Source: Maritalea myrionectae DSM 19524
GTDB taxonomy: Bacteria; Pseudomonadota; Alphaproteobacteria; Rhizobiales; Devosiaceae
Direction of reading: 5' to 3'
Length of the DNA stretch: 64,000 nt
Assembly (NCBI RefSeq): GCF_000423365.1
Contig: NZ_AUHV01000003.1
Coordinates: 496,001-560,000 of the forward strand
The translations under genes were made by a program, and so were the position numbers. A model generated the notes under the pieces. It searched no databases. It had not been told where the DNA came from and was given only the letters and a program-made list of their open reading frames with translations. How positions within the stretch are numbered: the stretch's first letter is position 1; each line of letters opens with the position of its first letter. Shown one piece after another: positions 33,103 through 42,790 of the stretch.

Positions 33103-34887
33103 CTAAACGGCAGCAAAATGTTCAGCCGTGATATGCTTTAAATCAACATATTGCGGCTGATAGTCCAGCCCATGAACCGGGCTCGGGATCTCGCCACCGC
33201 TTAATAATGTGCGCTCACGCTTAATCTGCGGATCAGGTATCGGCACAGCTTCCAGCAGGGCCTTGGTATAGTCGTGGGCAGGGTTTTCAAAGATCGCTTC
33301 ACGCGATCCTATTTCCACAATTTGCCCCATATACATCACAGCCACCCGGTGGCTCACCTGCTCCACCACGGCCATGTCGTGGGAAATAAAGATGTAAGAC
33401 AGCCCCATTTCTTCCTGCAACTCCTGCAACAAATCCAGCACCTGCGCCTGAACTGTCACGTCCAGCGCGGAAACGCTTTCGTCTGCAACGATGATTTGCG
33501 GATTGAGCGCAAGTGCCCGCGCAATGCAAATGCGTTGTCGCTGCCCGCCCGAAAATTCATGCGGATAACGATCAAGTTGATCCGGTGAAAGACCAACCCG
33601 TTTGAACAAATCCGCCACACGATCCTTGCGTTCCTGCGCGGTGCCGATCTGGTGGATGACGAGGGGCTCACCCACCAAATCGCCCACACTCATGCGCGGG
33701 TTAAGCGACGCATAAGGATCTTGGAAAATCATTTGAATTTGCCGCCGAGCAGCCAGCTCATCCTGCGCAAACAAATCGCGGGTGCTGCGTCCACCCAATT
33801 GGATGTCCCCTTGCCACTTCACAAGATTAAGCAATGCCCGCCCTGTTGTGGACTTGCCGCAACCGCTTTCGCCCACCAGCGACAAGGTTTCCCCTGCCCG
33901 CAAATCGAACGAGACCTTTTCAACGGCGTGGACGCGCTTGACCGGGCGCCGCAACACGCCACCAATAATGTCAAATCGAACGGTTAAATCCTTGACCTGC
34001 AATAAAGGCTGAGCCTTTGCCGCCTGCCGATCCGCTTCAGGCACAGCCAATTCTTTCGTCGTGCCGCTCATCGCCCCAAGTTTGGGCAAGTCGGCCAGTA
34101 ATTCCTGCGTATATGGTTGCGTAGGGGTCGCAAAGATCGAGTTGACCTCGCCCTCTTCCACCATTTCACCGCGATTGACCACCAACACACGATCAGCCAT
34201 TTCAGCCACCACACCCATATCGTGGGTGATCAATATCAAGCCAGTGTTGAACTCCCGCTGCAGCTCTTTCATCAGGGACAGCATTTGCGCCTGAATGGTC
34301 ACATCCAGCGCCGTGGTTGGTTCGTCCGCAATCAACACCTTTGGGCTGCACAGAAGCGACATGGCAATCATCACCCGCTGGCGCATACCGCCAGAAAGCT
34401 CATGCGGATATTGCTCCAGCCGCTTCTTCGCCTCCGACATGCGCACAGCTTCCAGCATCTCCAAGGAGCGAGCGTCGGCAGCACGGCCGTCCATATCTTT
34501 GTGAAAGCGCAGCACTTCGCGCAATTGATCACCAATGGTCATCACCGGATTAAGCGAGGTCATTGGCTCTTGGAAAATCATGGCAATATCATTGCCGCGC
34601 ACATGTTCCAGCCGCTTTTCCGGCATTTGCAGCAAATCTTCGCCATCCAAAATGGCTTTACCAGCCGTCACAATAGCGGAAGATTTGGGCAAGAGCCCCA
34701 TTGTCGCAAGGGAGGTAATGGACTTGCCGGAACCAGATTCACCCGCAATGCACAAGGTTTCCCCGGCATTAACGTGATAGGTGAATTGATTGACCACCTG
34801 CTTCAGGCCCTCGTCGGTTTTCACCGAGATAGAGACACCTTGAACATCCAAAATTGGTTGCGATTTCTGTTGCATAAACTTGCCCAA
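33103..34887 (-). CDS. Peptide ABC transporter, fused double ATPase
   Basis: A 594-residue protein with two complete OppD/OppF-type ATPases. First domain about 12-270: Walker A GESGSGKS, signature LSGGMRQR, Walker B VLIADEPTTALD. Second domain about 285-590: GESGCGKSTTGR, FSGGQRQR, IIVADESVSALD. Each ends with the peptide-transporter HPYT/HDYT region. The fusion replaces separate DppD and DppF and serves the DppB/DppC-type permeases of the same operon. Last gene of the minus-strand operon amiC-amiR-permeases-binding protein-amidase-ATPase. Confidence 0.92.
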   Translation of the reverse strand: MGKFMQQKSQPILDVQGVSISVKTDEGLKQVVNQFTYHVNAGETLCIAGESGSGKSITSLATMGLLPKSSAIVTAGKAILDGEDLLQMPEKRLEHVRGNDIAMIFQEPMTSLNPVMTIGDQLREVLRFHKDMDGRAADARSLEMLEAVRMSEAKKRLEQYPHELSGGMRQRVMIAMSLLCSPKVLIADEPTTALDVTIQAQMLSLMKELQREFNTGLILITHDMGVVAEMADRVLVVNRGEMVEEGEVNSIFATPTQPYTQELLADLPKLGAMSGTTKELAVPEADRQAAKAQPLLQVKDLTVRFDIIGGVLRRPVKRVHAVEKVSFDLRAGETLSLVGESGCGKSTTGRALLNLVKWQGDIQLGGRSTRDLFAQDELAARRQIQMIFQDPYASLNPRMSVGDLVGEPLVIHQIGTAQERKDRVADLFKRVGLSPDQLDRYPHEFSGGQRQRICIARALALNPQIIVADESVSALDVTVQAQVLDLLQELQEEMGLSYIFISHDMAVVEQVSHRVAVMYMGQIVEIGSREAIFENPAHDYTKALLEAVPIPDPQIKRERTLLSGGEIPSPVHGLDYQPQYVDLKHITAEHFAAV

Positions 34888-34916
34888 ATTTTGGATGGCC
34901 CCATAAGGGGACCATC

Positions 34917-35861
34917 CTATTCAAATACGACTCGAGGGAAATAAAACGAGACGACCCAGTTTGGCTGATCGACAATTTCGGAAATCCGCAAATCGCCGCA
35001 AACCGAACACAGCATGTAAGCATCAACCGCATTCATATTGTGCTGTGCGCACAACAAATCGATCATGCCTGAAAGCGCATCACGCGCGCCTTGCATCAAG
35101 CTGTCGCCGATGCCGGTGGTCACTTCATATCCCTTTTGATCCAAATGATTGGTCACGGGCCCCGGTGTGGTGAAGCGCGGCATATTGAGGTTCGCCCCCT
35201 TCACCAGATCGAGAGTGACAATGGCGTTCATGCGACTTTCAATCGCCGTACCACACACTTCGCCATCCCCTTGGGCCGCATGAGTGTCACCCATAGAGAA
35301 CAACGCCCCAGCAACTTCCACTGGCAAATAAAGCTCGGTTCCCGCCGCCAGATCTCGAATGTCGAGGTTGCCCCCCATCCGACGTGGTGGCACAACCGAA
35401 TGCTCACCCGGTGCAGCAGGCGCTAGACCAATGGTGCCCGCAAAAGGCTTGAGCGGCACACGACCACCCGGCCCATAGGCAGAGGTACCCAATTTGTCTT
35501 TGTCATAATGCCAAAGCTGCAAAGATGGCTCTTCAAACTGGTCCGCCAACAACCCGAAGCCTGGGATATTGGCTGTCCAACCGAAGCCGGACGGACCGAA
35601 ACCTTCAATCTTGACCTTCACCGCATCGCCCGGCTCTGCCCCATCAATAAAGATCGGGCCAGACACGGGATTGATTTTGGCGAAATCGAGCTTGGCGATA
35701 TCGGCCGTCGTGCTTTCTGGCGTAATTTGCCCGCCAGATGAATCAATACACTCAAATTCAAGCGTTGTGCCCGGCGCAACAGTTTGAACTGGGACAATTG
35801 AATTGTCCCAGCCAAAGTGATGGTGATGCCGGTGGATTGTATAATCCGGCGCATTACACAT
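34917..35861 (-). CDS. Acetamidase/formamidase family amidohydrolase
   Basis: A 314-residue protein of the FmdA/acetamidase family: HFGWDNSIVPVQTVAPG at the start, GPIFIDGAEPGDAVKVKI, FSMGDTHAAQGDGEVCGTAIE and a terminal VSFYFPRVVFE. Members hydrolyse formamide, acetamide or related short amides to the acid and ammonia using a metal centre. Located within a transporter operon headed by an AmiC-like amide sensor, so the imported compound is probably an amide. Cytoplasmic, no signal peptide. Substrate unproven. Confidence 0.88.
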   Translation of the reverse strand: MCNAPDYTIHRHHHHFGWDNSIVPVQTVAPGTTLEFECIDSSGGQITPESTTADIAKLDFAKINPVSGPIFIDGAEPGDAVKVKIEGFGPSGFGWTANIPGFGLLADQFEEPSLQLWHYDKDKLGTSAYGPGGRVPLKPFAGTIGLAPAAPGEHSVVPPRRMGGNLDIRDLAAGTELYLPVEVAGALFSMGDTHAAQGDGEVCGTAIESRMNAIVTLDLVKGANLNMPRFTTPGPVTNHLDQKGYEVTTGIGDSLMQGARDALSGMIDLLCAQHNMNAVDAYMLCSVCGDLRISEIVDQPNWVVSFYFPRVVFE

Positions 35862-35872
35862 AATATTTGTCC

Positions 35873-37495
35873 TTAGTTTCCTTCAGAAATATAGACATGG
35901 TCATAATGGACCGGAATGTGCACTGGATCGACGAAGATACCTTCAGGCCCGGCCAAACGCTTGGAGCGAATGGTGAAACGCTGTTCGTTGAACACAGGCA
36001 CCCAAGGCGCTTCATCTTGGATTTCGGTGAAGATTTTCTTCCACTCTTCAATCCGCGCTTCCGCTTGTGATGGGTCGGCCATTGCATCGGCTGCAATCGC
36101 ACGTTCATCAATCTCTGGATTGCAATACCAAGACCAGTTCCAACCGCCCGGCACAGCGCCGCCACAGCCCAAAATTGGACCATAGAAGTTAGAAGGATCT
36201 GGGAAGTCAGCAATCCATGCCATACCACCAGACCAGATCATCGGCGCTTGATCCTTCTCGCCACCCGCGGCAATCACGTTGGCTTGGGCAAGCGACTTGA
36301 TTTCAGCCCTGATGCCAATGTTGGACAAATCCTGTTGAATGGCTTGGGCAATCCGCGGCTGCGGATCGGTGTTGGCCACATAAAGCTCCGTGGTGAACCC
36401 ATCAGCAAAGCCAGCTTCAGCCAACAAGGCCTTGGCCGCATCAGGATCAAACTTAAAGCCTTCATAGCTTTCGTCATAGCCAGGCATCAAAGGCGGCAAG
36501 GGCTGATTTGCGGGCACCGCACGGCCATTAATGATCCGCACAATCCGGTCTTTATTGACGGCCATGTTCACCGCTTGACGCACCTTGAGATTGTCGAATG
36601 GCGCCATTTGCGTGTTGAGGGTGATATAGCCCGTATGCAACTGCGAGCCTTCAACAATGGACCCATCAAATTCAGGATTGCTTGTTACTTCTAGGAACTT
36701 TGCGGGCGGAATGCCATCACCAGCGATGTCGATTTCGCCACGCTCCAAGCGCAACAAAGCCACGATGGGCTCTTGGCCAACCTCAAAGGTGATCTGGTCG
36801 AGCTTTGGCAATCCTTCATGGTGATAATCATCAAAGCGTGAGAAGATTACGTGCTGGCCCAAGGTCCAGTCTGTCATCTCATAGGCACCGGTGCCCACTG
36901 GATGCTTGCCGAAATCCTGACCATGCTCATCTACCGCTTCTTTTGGCACCACATGGGCAAAGTTCAACGCCATCACGTGCAAGAACGTCGCGTCTGGACG
37001 AGACAAGGTAATTTCAACGGTTTGGTCATCCAGCACTTTCACACCGGACAGGCCGTCAGCGTCGCCAGATGATGCCGCGTCAAAGCCGTCAATCGCCCCA
37101 AAGAAACCAGCGCCCGGACTTTGTGTGGTTGGGTTGACCACCCGATCCAATGTATATTTCACATCAGAGGCCACAAACTCACGGCCATTATGGAACTTCA
37201 CGCCTGGCTTCAAGTTGAAGGTATAAACCAATCCATCATCCGAAATGGTGTAGCTTTCAGCCAAGTCCGGCACCAACTCAGTTGTGCCCGGCTTATAATC
37301 CATCAAGCCATCAAACAGGCTTTTGATCATCGACCAGTTCTGCCAGTCATAGCCAATGGCTGGATCAAGCGTCGACACATCATCTTTATAGGTGACAATG
37401 ATATTGCCACCCATGCTGTCGGCAAGGGCACCACCTGCCCCCATTGTCATGGCCACGGCTGCAACGCCTGCCAATAGTTTATTTCTCATTTTCAT
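35873..37495 (-). CDS. Peptide-type ABC transporter substrate-binding protein
   Basis: A 540-residue family 5 binding protein with a signal peptide (MKMRNKLLAGVAAVAMTMGAG, then GALADS). Typical segments are LDPAIGYDWQNWSMIKSLFDGLM, FHNGREFVASDVKYTLDRVV and VPKEAVDEHGQDFGKHPVGTG. GGGAGGATC precedes the ATG. It delivers the substrate to the two permeases and the fused ATPase of this operon. Ligand unknown; operon context suggests an amide-containing compound. Confidence 0.92.
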   Translation of the reverse strand: MKMRNKLLAGVAAVAMTMGAGGALADSMGGNIIVTYKDDVSTLDPAIGYDWQNWSMIKSLFDGLMDYKPGTTELVPDLAESYTISDDGLVYTFNLKPGVKFHNGREFVASDVKYTLDRVVNPTTQSPGAGFFGAIDGFDAASSGDADGLSGVKVLDDQTVEITLSRPDATFLHVMALNFAHVVPKEAVDEHGQDFGKHPVGTGAYEMTDWTLGQHVIFSRFDDYHHEGLPKLDQITFEVGQEPIVALLRLERGEIDIAGDGIPPAKFLEVTSNPEFDGSIVEGSQLHTGYITLNTQMAPFDNLKVRQAVNMAVNKDRIVRIINGRAVPANQPLPPLMPGYDESYEGFKFDPDAAKALLAEAGFADGFTTELYVANTDPQPRIAQAIQQDLSNIGIRAEIKSLAQANVIAAGGEKDQAPMIWSGGMAWIADFPDPSNFYGPILGCGGAVPGGWNWSWYCNPEIDERAIAADAMADPSQAEARIEEWKKIFTEIQDEAPWVPVFNEQRFTIRSKRLAGPEGIFVDPVHIPVHYDHVYISEGN

Positions 37496-37528
37496 TTTAG
37501 ATCCTCCCTCCTCTTGGAAGTTTTTTGG

Positions 37529-38449
37529 TTATTTCAGTTTAATTCTGGGGTCGACAAAGGGCGCGACCAGGTCAGCGACCAAGTTGCCCAAAACAATGGC
37601 GCAGGCTGAAACCAGCGTGACGCCCATGATGATTGGAATGTCGACCCGTTGAATGGCTTGCCACGCGAGTTGACCAATGCCCGGCCAGCCAAAGACAGAT
37701 TCCACCACCACAATGCCGCTCATGAAAAAGCCGATATCGATGCCGATCATGGCAATGATGGGCAAAAAGGCGTTGGGAAGCGCGTGGCGGAAAATAACGC
37801 GCATACGCGGCATGCCCTTGGCGCGGGCGGTGCGGATATAATCCTGCGTCATCACATCAATAAGCGACGAGCGCATCATCCGCGAATACCAGCCGGTACC
37901 CAGCACACCCAATGTCAGCGCGGGCAACACAATGTGCGCAAAGGTGCCGTAGCCCCCAATCGGGAACCATTGCAACTGCACGGCAAACACATAGAGCAGC
38001 AAGATACCCACGACGAACTGTGGCGCAGACACGCCAACAAAGGAAAAGACCATCAAGCCCTTATCGAGCGGCGTATCGCGTTTGATGGCGGCGATGACGC
38101 CGATCATCACGCCCATCACCAATTCGGTGCAGATGGCGGCCACCATCAGCAACAAGCTGGCCGGCAACCGTGCGGCGATCAGCTCGCCCACTTCCGATTT
38201 TTGCAAGTAGGAGCGGCCAAAATCGCCTTGCAGCAAATTGACCAGATAGCGCCAATATTGCTCGTAAAACGGCAGATTGAGGCCCAATTGTTCGCGGATA
38301 TTTTCAACGGTTTGCGCGGTCGCACTCCGGCCCGCAATTTGCCGCGCCGGATCGGCAGGCACCAGATAAAGCAGAATGAAGGTGATAAAGCTAACGCCCA
38401 AAAGGATCAGTGCGGCTTCAACCAGACGACGAATGACATAAGCGTACAT
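37529..38449 (-). CDS. Peptide ABC transporter permease, DppB type
   Basis: A 306-residue membrane protein. Start MYAYVIRRLVEAALILLGVS, then FGRSYLQKSEVGELI and the coupling motif DYIRTARAKGMPRMRVIFRHALPNA are characteristic. About six membrane helices. Abuts the DppC-type gene with a one-base gap (38449/38451). Confidence 0.92.
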   Translation of the reverse strand: MYAYVIRRLVEAALILLGVSFITFILLYLVPADPARQIAGRSATAQTVENIREQLGLNLPFYEQYWRYLVNLLQGDFGRSYLQKSEVGELIAARLPASLLLMVAAICTELVMGVMIGVIAAIKRDTPLDKGLMVFSFVGVSAPQFVVGILLLYVFAVQLQWFPIGGYGTFAHIVLPALTLGVLGTGWYSRMMRSSLIDVMTQDYIRTARAKGMPRMRVIFRHALPNAFLPIIAMIGIDIGFFMSGIVVVESVFGWPGIGQLAWQAIQRVDIPIIMGVTLVSACAIVLGNLVADLVAPFVDPRIKLK

Positions 38450-38450
38450 C

Positions 38451-39299
38451 TTAGTTCTTCCCCTTCAATGTGGGGTCGAGAATGTCGCGCAAAGCGTCAC
38501 CGACCAGATTAAATCCAAGAGCCAACATCACGATCGCCGCACCGGGCACGAACACCAACCACGGCGCCGAGGTGAAATAGGTTTGATTTTCGAAAATAAT
38601 ATTGCCCCAGCTCGGGATTGGCGGCTGAACGCCGACGCCGAGATAGCTGAGCGTCGCCTCCAGCAGCACCGTTGTGGCAATGCCTAAGGTGGACCAGACC
38701 AGCAAGGTCGGCACCATATGCGGCAGAATGTGATGATAAAGAATACGCCACGACCCGGCCCCCAGGCTGCGCTCGGCGGTGATGAAATCACGCTCCGATA
38801 GAGAAACCGCTTGCGAATAGATTACCCGCGCCACCTGCACCCAGTTCACCATGGCAATCACCAGCGCCACAATCCAAAGGCTCGGCTTGAAGATCGCGGC
38901 CAGCACAATCGCCAGCAGCAAGGCAGGAAACGCCATCATCAAATCGGTGAAGCGCATCAAAATTGCGCCGATCCACCCGCGGAAAAATCCGGCGGTGATG
39001 CCAACAAATGCGCCGATGGTCACCGCCGCGCCATTTGCGACAATGCCGATGATCAGTGAGGTTTGCGCGCCATAGACAAGACGCGAAAACAGATCGCGCC
39101 CCAGCAGGTCCGTCCCCAGCCAAAACTTGGCACTTGGGGGCAAGGGCGCCCCCTCAATGGTGAGCCCATCAAACATTTGTGCGTCTGGCTCATAAGGGGT
39201 GAGCCAAGGCGCAAACAGTGCAAAAATCACTGTTAAGAGCACAATGAGGAGGCCAAAGACCGCTAAAGGTCTGGCTAAAATCTGGCGCAGGACCGACAT
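38451..39299 (-). CDS. Peptide ABC transporter permease, DppC type
   Basis: A 282-residue membrane protein: FWLGTDLLGRDLFSRLVYGA near the N-terminal third, the coupling segment ERDFITAERSLGAGSWRILYHHILP, and GDALRDILDPTLKGKN at the end. It pairs with the DppB-type permease encoded downstream. Three bases separate it from the ANTAR regulator gene, so the regulator and transporter are one transcription unit. Confidence 0.92.
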   Translation of the reverse strand: MSVLRQILARPLAVFGLLIVLLTVIFALFAPWLTPYEPDAQMFDGLTIEGAPLPPSAKFWLGTDLLGRDLFSRLVYGAQTSLIIGIVANGAAVTIGAFVGITAGFFRGWIGAILMRFTDLMMAFPALLLAIVLAAIFKPSLWIVALVIAMVNWVQVARVIYSQAVSLSERDFITAERSLGAGSWRILYHHILPHMVPTLLVWSTLGIATTVLLEATLSYLGVGVQPPIPSWGNIIFENQTYFTSAPWLVFVPGAAIVMLALGFNLVGDALRDILDPTLKGKN

Positions 39300-39302
39300 A
39301 AA

Positions 39303-39923
39303 TTACCTTGAACCCGTATTTCTTCTATTTGGTTTTGGGGGCGAATGGTGCCCATTGCCTGGATCGAAAAATCCAGATTCACACAATGCCTCAACGCTTT
39401 GCCGCCGCTTCATCGCTTCATCGCGGATCAGCTTATAGGCGGCGTCTTCATCCAGCCCGTGTTGCTGCATCACTGAAATCACCGTGCGCACCACTTTCGG
39501 ACGCAACCGCGCTTTTGATTTCATCTCGGTGATCTCAGCAGCCAGTTCGCGCTGCTGGTTAAAGTTGGCCACAGCAAAGACAAGGGTGGAGAACACACCA
39601 CCGGAACCGATTGGTTTAAGCAGATGAGCGGAAACACCCTGGCGCAGAGCCCACTCCAACCGCCCCGGCGCCTCCGACCCCATCAAAGCAATCATCGGCA
39701 CCGGCGCATGCCCCTCCGGCCAAGGAAAAACACCGTCATAAGCGTTGTCCCCATCGAAGAACACAATGTCAGCGCTTTCGACACCTTCGAGTGAGGGCCA
39801 GACCAATTCGGCCTCGATGCCCAACCGCGCCAACTGCCGTATCAACCGCTCCATATTTTCGCTGTGGCGGTGGACAATGACCGCGCGCCAGCCTCTAAAA
39901 TTTGGGGTGTTGAAATTGGTCAT
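39303..39923 (-). CDS. AmiR-like ANTAR antiterminator
   Basis: A 206-residue protein with a degenerate receiver domain (about 10-120: RAVIVHRHSENMERLIRQLA, no clear phosphoacceptor set) and a C-terminal ANTAR RNA-binding domain (about 130-190: KARLRPKVVRTVISVMQQHG, LDEDAAYKLIRDEAMKRRQS). Same layout as AmiR of Pseudomonas, which AmiC keeps inactive until amide binds. Overlaps the AmiC-like gene by four bases. Its probable target is the terminator hairpin at 41116-41162 in the operon leader. Confidence 0.88.
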   Translation of the reverse strand: MTNFNTPNFRGWRAVIVHRHSENMERLIRQLARLGIEAELVWPSLEGVESADIVFFDGDNAYDGVFPWPEGHAPVPMIALMGSEAPGRLEWALRQGVSAHLLKPIGSGGVFSTLVFAVANFNQQRELAAEITEMKSKARLRPKVVRTVISVMQQHGLDEDAAYKLIRDEAMKRRQSVEALCESGFFDPGNGHHSPPKPNRRNTGSR

Positions 39924-41095
39924 TTCACCACCCTCAAATGCGGCGCAACTTTTTGCTGCTCCGCAATCTTGCGCGCGAACTCTTTCGCATCGAAATGCAC
40001 GAAATAAGGATCAGCCTCAACCAGCTCATCAGCGGCGGAAACAATTTCAAAACCCAAACCGTCAAACCGACCAACCCCTGGCCGCAGGGCCGCATGGTTG
40101 GTCCATTGATCAATTTTCAAGGGCCCCAATGCCGTATCAAATCTGCGGGCATGCAAATTGGTGCGCACGGGATCAACTTCGTCGCTACCCGTATCTCTGA
40201 TCGCGGCGGCCAGCATTTTAATCGCCGTATAGTTCGAGACCATATAGGTCGACCCGCGGCGTTCACCGCCATAGCGGTGGTGCACCGCATCCAACATGGA
40301 TTGGTTTTCGGCATTGGGCTGGGTTTCGAAATAAACCGCTGTGGTCAAATGCCCCAGCAATTGTTCTTGCCCGATGCTATCAATTTCCGCTTCCGTAATA
40401 TTGCAGCTGACGATGGGGCAATTTTCCGGCAGAAAATGCGGGTCGCGTTCACCCAATGCCTTATAAGCCTCAAAGAAGGCGTAGCTTGAATGGCCGATTA
40501 AATTGTTGAGGACAAAATCGGGACGCTTTTGCTCAATCTCATCGATAAGGCGGCCAATATCTTCCGAACCGATGGGAACATAGCGTTCGCCATGCACCTG
40601 CCCATGGCACGCGGTGAGCAGCTCGCGGGCCACCCGCCCCGTTTCCCAACCCCAAATATAGTTGGAGCCGACAATATAGGCATTCGCCCCAAAGCGCGGC
40701 ACCACATATTCAAACAAGGGCACCATGTGAAGGCTTGGCGTGGAGCCGATATAGATGACATTCTCGCAGCTTTCAAAGCCCTCATAAGGGCAGCAATACC
40801 ACAGCAACGCATCGTGCTTTTCCACCACCGGGATCACTTCCTTGCGCGACGATGAGGTCACCGTACCGATAATGTTGCGGCAATTATGTTCGGTGAGCAG
40901 CTCCTCAGCATAGCGACGGAACAGCGACAGGCTGTCGCCCGGATCGCGAACGTGAGGCACAAATTCAAAGTCAAAACTGGGATCGGCATTCACCTCTTCA
41001 AGCGCCATCATCGCGCCGTCCAAAGCGTCAATACCGATATATTTGTCGGTACCCGTCACCGAAAATAAAAGCCCAATCGGAATTTGCGTTGACAT
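39920..41095 (-). CDS. AmiC-like cytoplasmic amide sensor
   Basis: A 391-residue type I periplasmic-binding fold protein without a signal peptide (STQIPIGLLFSVTGTDKYIGI at once after Met), as in AmiC. Segments ALEEVNADPSFDFEFVPHVRDPG, NIIGTVTSSSRKEVIPVVEKH and AYIVGSNYIWGWETGRVARE match the AmiC/UrtA-type group. AmiC binds amide and controls AmiR. GGGGAGG is four bases before ATG 41095; ATG 41098 is also possible. First gene of the operon. Confidence 0.87.
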   Translation of the reverse strand: MSTQIPIGLLFSVTGTDKYIGIDALDGAMMALEEVNADPSFDFEFVPHVRDPGDSLSLFRRYAEELLTEHNCRNIIGTVTSSSRKEVIPVVEKHDALLWYCCPYEGFESCENVIYIGSTPSLHMVPLFEYVVPRFGANAYIVGSNYIWGWETGRVARELLTACHGQVHGERYVPIGSEDIGRLIDEIEQKRPDFVLNNLIGHSSYAFFEAYKALGERDPHFLPENCPIVSCNITEAEIDSIGQEQLLGHLTTAVYFETQPNAENQSMLDAVHHRYGGERRGSTYMVSNYTAIKMLAAAIRDTGSDEVDPVRTNLHARRFDTALGPLKIDQWTNHAALRPGVGRFDGLGFEIVSAADELVEADPYFVHFDAKEFARKIAEQQKVAPHLRVVK

Positions 41096-41111
41096 CATTC
41101 CTCCCCAAAAC

Positions 41112-41162
41112 AAAAAAGCCCCGCCACTGAACGCAGATCGACTACGGTCAGTGGAGGGGCTT
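41112..41162 (-). terminator. Leader terminator of the amide operon, probable ANTAR target
   Basis: Read on the minus strand, a 15-base arm (41162-41148) pairs with 41130-41116 with one mismatch; the loop adds five more pairs (CGTAG with CTGCG) around TCGAT. Six T follow (41117-41112). The ribosome binding site of the AmiC-like gene begins a few bases later. A full intrinsic terminator between promoter and first gene is the arrangement of the ami operon of Pseudomonas, relieved there by AmiR. I did not find a clear second hexaloop hairpin. Confidence 0.8.
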
Positions 41163-41186
41163 CATTGCCAAACTATGTTCTTAAAA

Positions 41187-41215
41187 ACGGTAGAGCCAGT
41201 TCAAAAATTAGTCAA
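41187..41215 (-). promoter_or_regulatory. Candidate promoter of the amide operon
   Basis: On the minus strand TTGACT (41215-41210), 17 bases, TACCGT (41192-41187). The -35 is near-consensus and the -10 weak. It would start a leader RNA of about 80 bases containing the terminator. Confidence 0.45.
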
Positions 41216-41287
41216 CAAGAAATACAAAAAATTTGTCCAACCAATTTTACTGTTTTATTTCAGCTAGTTAATGCGAAATCTATAAAA

Positions 41288-42790
41288 TCATATCCACCTA
41301 GGCAGGGTCATGGTCACGCACAATCCATCGGCCAATGGCTCAAATTCCAACTCGCCCCCATGGCCGCGCACAACCGAATTAGTGATGGTCAAACCAAGGC
41401 CAGTCCCCTTGGTCAGTTTCGCATTTTCACCCCGCACAAATGGCTCGACCAAACGTTCAGGCATGTCGAAACTGACGTGTGAGCCATGGTCGATGACCTT
41501 AATCGTGACCTGATCGGACGTGGCCAACAAATGAACTTCAGCTTTTTCACCATATTTGATCGCATTATCGATCAAATTGGTCAGCGCCCGCCGCAATGCA
41601 TTTGGCTTGCAACGACAAAGAACGCGCTGATGATCTTGCAACAAGAGCTTTGTGGTTTCGCTGGTTTGTGAAAATACGCTACCCGGTCGATCTAAATTCA
41701 CCAATTCTGGCGCCACAAACTGCACAGGCTCACCCACATCCTGATAGTCATCGACAAGTGCTTCCACCAGTGAGCGCAGCGAGATTTTCTTCGGCCGTTC
41801 CTGGTCCATCTCATGCCGGGTATAGCTCAATACCCCGTCGATCATATCGGTCATCTGATCAATGTCGCGGTCCAGCTTTTCGCGCAATCCATCATCTTCG
41901 ATCAAGGCCGTGCGCAGCTTCAGGCGTGTTGCAGGTGTGCCCAAATCATGGGAGATGCCCGACATTAAAAGCGCGCGCTGTTCCAAACGCTCATGCTCAT
42001 TTTTGAAAAACTCATTCACCGCAGCGGTCAATCGGCGCACTTCGGCCACACCGCGCTCGGGGATTTCTTCAATCAAACCACTCCGCGCAGCTTTTGAGAT
42101 TTGTCGTGCCAGCCGATCCAGCATCAATGAAAAGCCGTTCGCCACGCTGAACAAAATACCAATCACCAGCGTGCCGAGCAAAAGAGCAAGCAATCGATAA
42201 TCCGCAGGCCGTGCAGTGCAGGCCCAAACCCCCGGCGCCTGCGCTTTGAGCCAACGTGTCTCATCCAATTCAATAAACATGGTCGCGTCAGAACAGATTT
42301 GCGCAATCCCACGCGATATTTCGCCAAACTGATAGGCCAACCCTTTGCTTTGCGGGTTCTGCACTTCGGCAATCGCATATCGCACATCGGACGAAAAAAT
42401 GCGGATGCCCATGCGCCCGCTGCCCACAGGCAGGCCCTGCCCGCTCTGGCGCAGCGAGAAGCTGGTTTCATAAATCAAGCGATTGGAGACATTGAAAAGC
42501 GTTTGCTCCACCCCGTTGCGCATTTCCTGCATGGGCCGCACCACACTGACTTGAAAGTCTGTTTCAGGTAGCACCCCATCTGGGTTGGCGCGCAATTCAG
42601 AGACCAAACCATAAAGAGCCACGCCCGCATTAAAGCCCCGGTCCAAATGTGCGCGCCATGCGCTGTTCGAGCTTTCCCACAAGATGGCTGCTGCCAACCC
42701 CGCGACAAAAGCAAAAACCATCATTACAAAAGAAATGGAGGTCGCCGACAAATTCTTGGACGTGCCGCTTTGCGGCGTGGGCTCATTCAT
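41288..42790 (-). CDS. Sensor histidine kinase, GtrS-like
   Basis: A 500-residue membrane kinase: helix near residues 17-38, periplasmic region, second helix near 235, HAMP-like linker, histidine box SGISHDLGTPATRLKLRTAL, N-box LTNLIDNAIKYGEKAE, and G2 region KGTGLGLTITNSVV. Start at ATG 42790, which overlaps the regulator stop by eight bases. With its partner it is divergent from a glucose-type ABC transporter, as for GtrS/GltR in pseudomonads, where the kinase senses glucose-derived acids. Signal here is inferred. Confidence 0.85.
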   Translation of the reverse strand: MNEPTPQSGTSKNLSATSISFVMMVFAFVAGLAAAILWESSNSAWRAHLDRGFNAGVALYGLVSELRANPDGVLPETDFQVSVVRPMQEMRNGVEQTLFNVSNRLIYETSFSLRQSGQGLPVGSGRMGIRIFSSDVRYAIAEVQNPQSKGLAYQFGEISRGIAQICSDATMFIELDETRWLKAQAPGVWACTARPADYRLLALLLGTLVIGILFSVANGFSLMLDRLARQISKAARSGLIEEIPERGVAEVRRLTAAVNEFFKNEHERLEQRALLMSGISHDLGTPATRLKLRTALIEDDGLREKLDRDIDQMTDMIDGVLSYTRHEMDQERPKKISLRSLVEALVDDYQDVGEPVQFVAPELVNLDRPGSVFSQTSETTKLLLQDHQRVLCRCKPNALRRALTNLIDNAIKYGEKAEVHLLATSDQVTIKVIDHGSHVSFDMPERLVEPFVRGENAKLTKGTGLGLTITNSVVRGHGGELEFEPLADGLCVTMTLPRWI

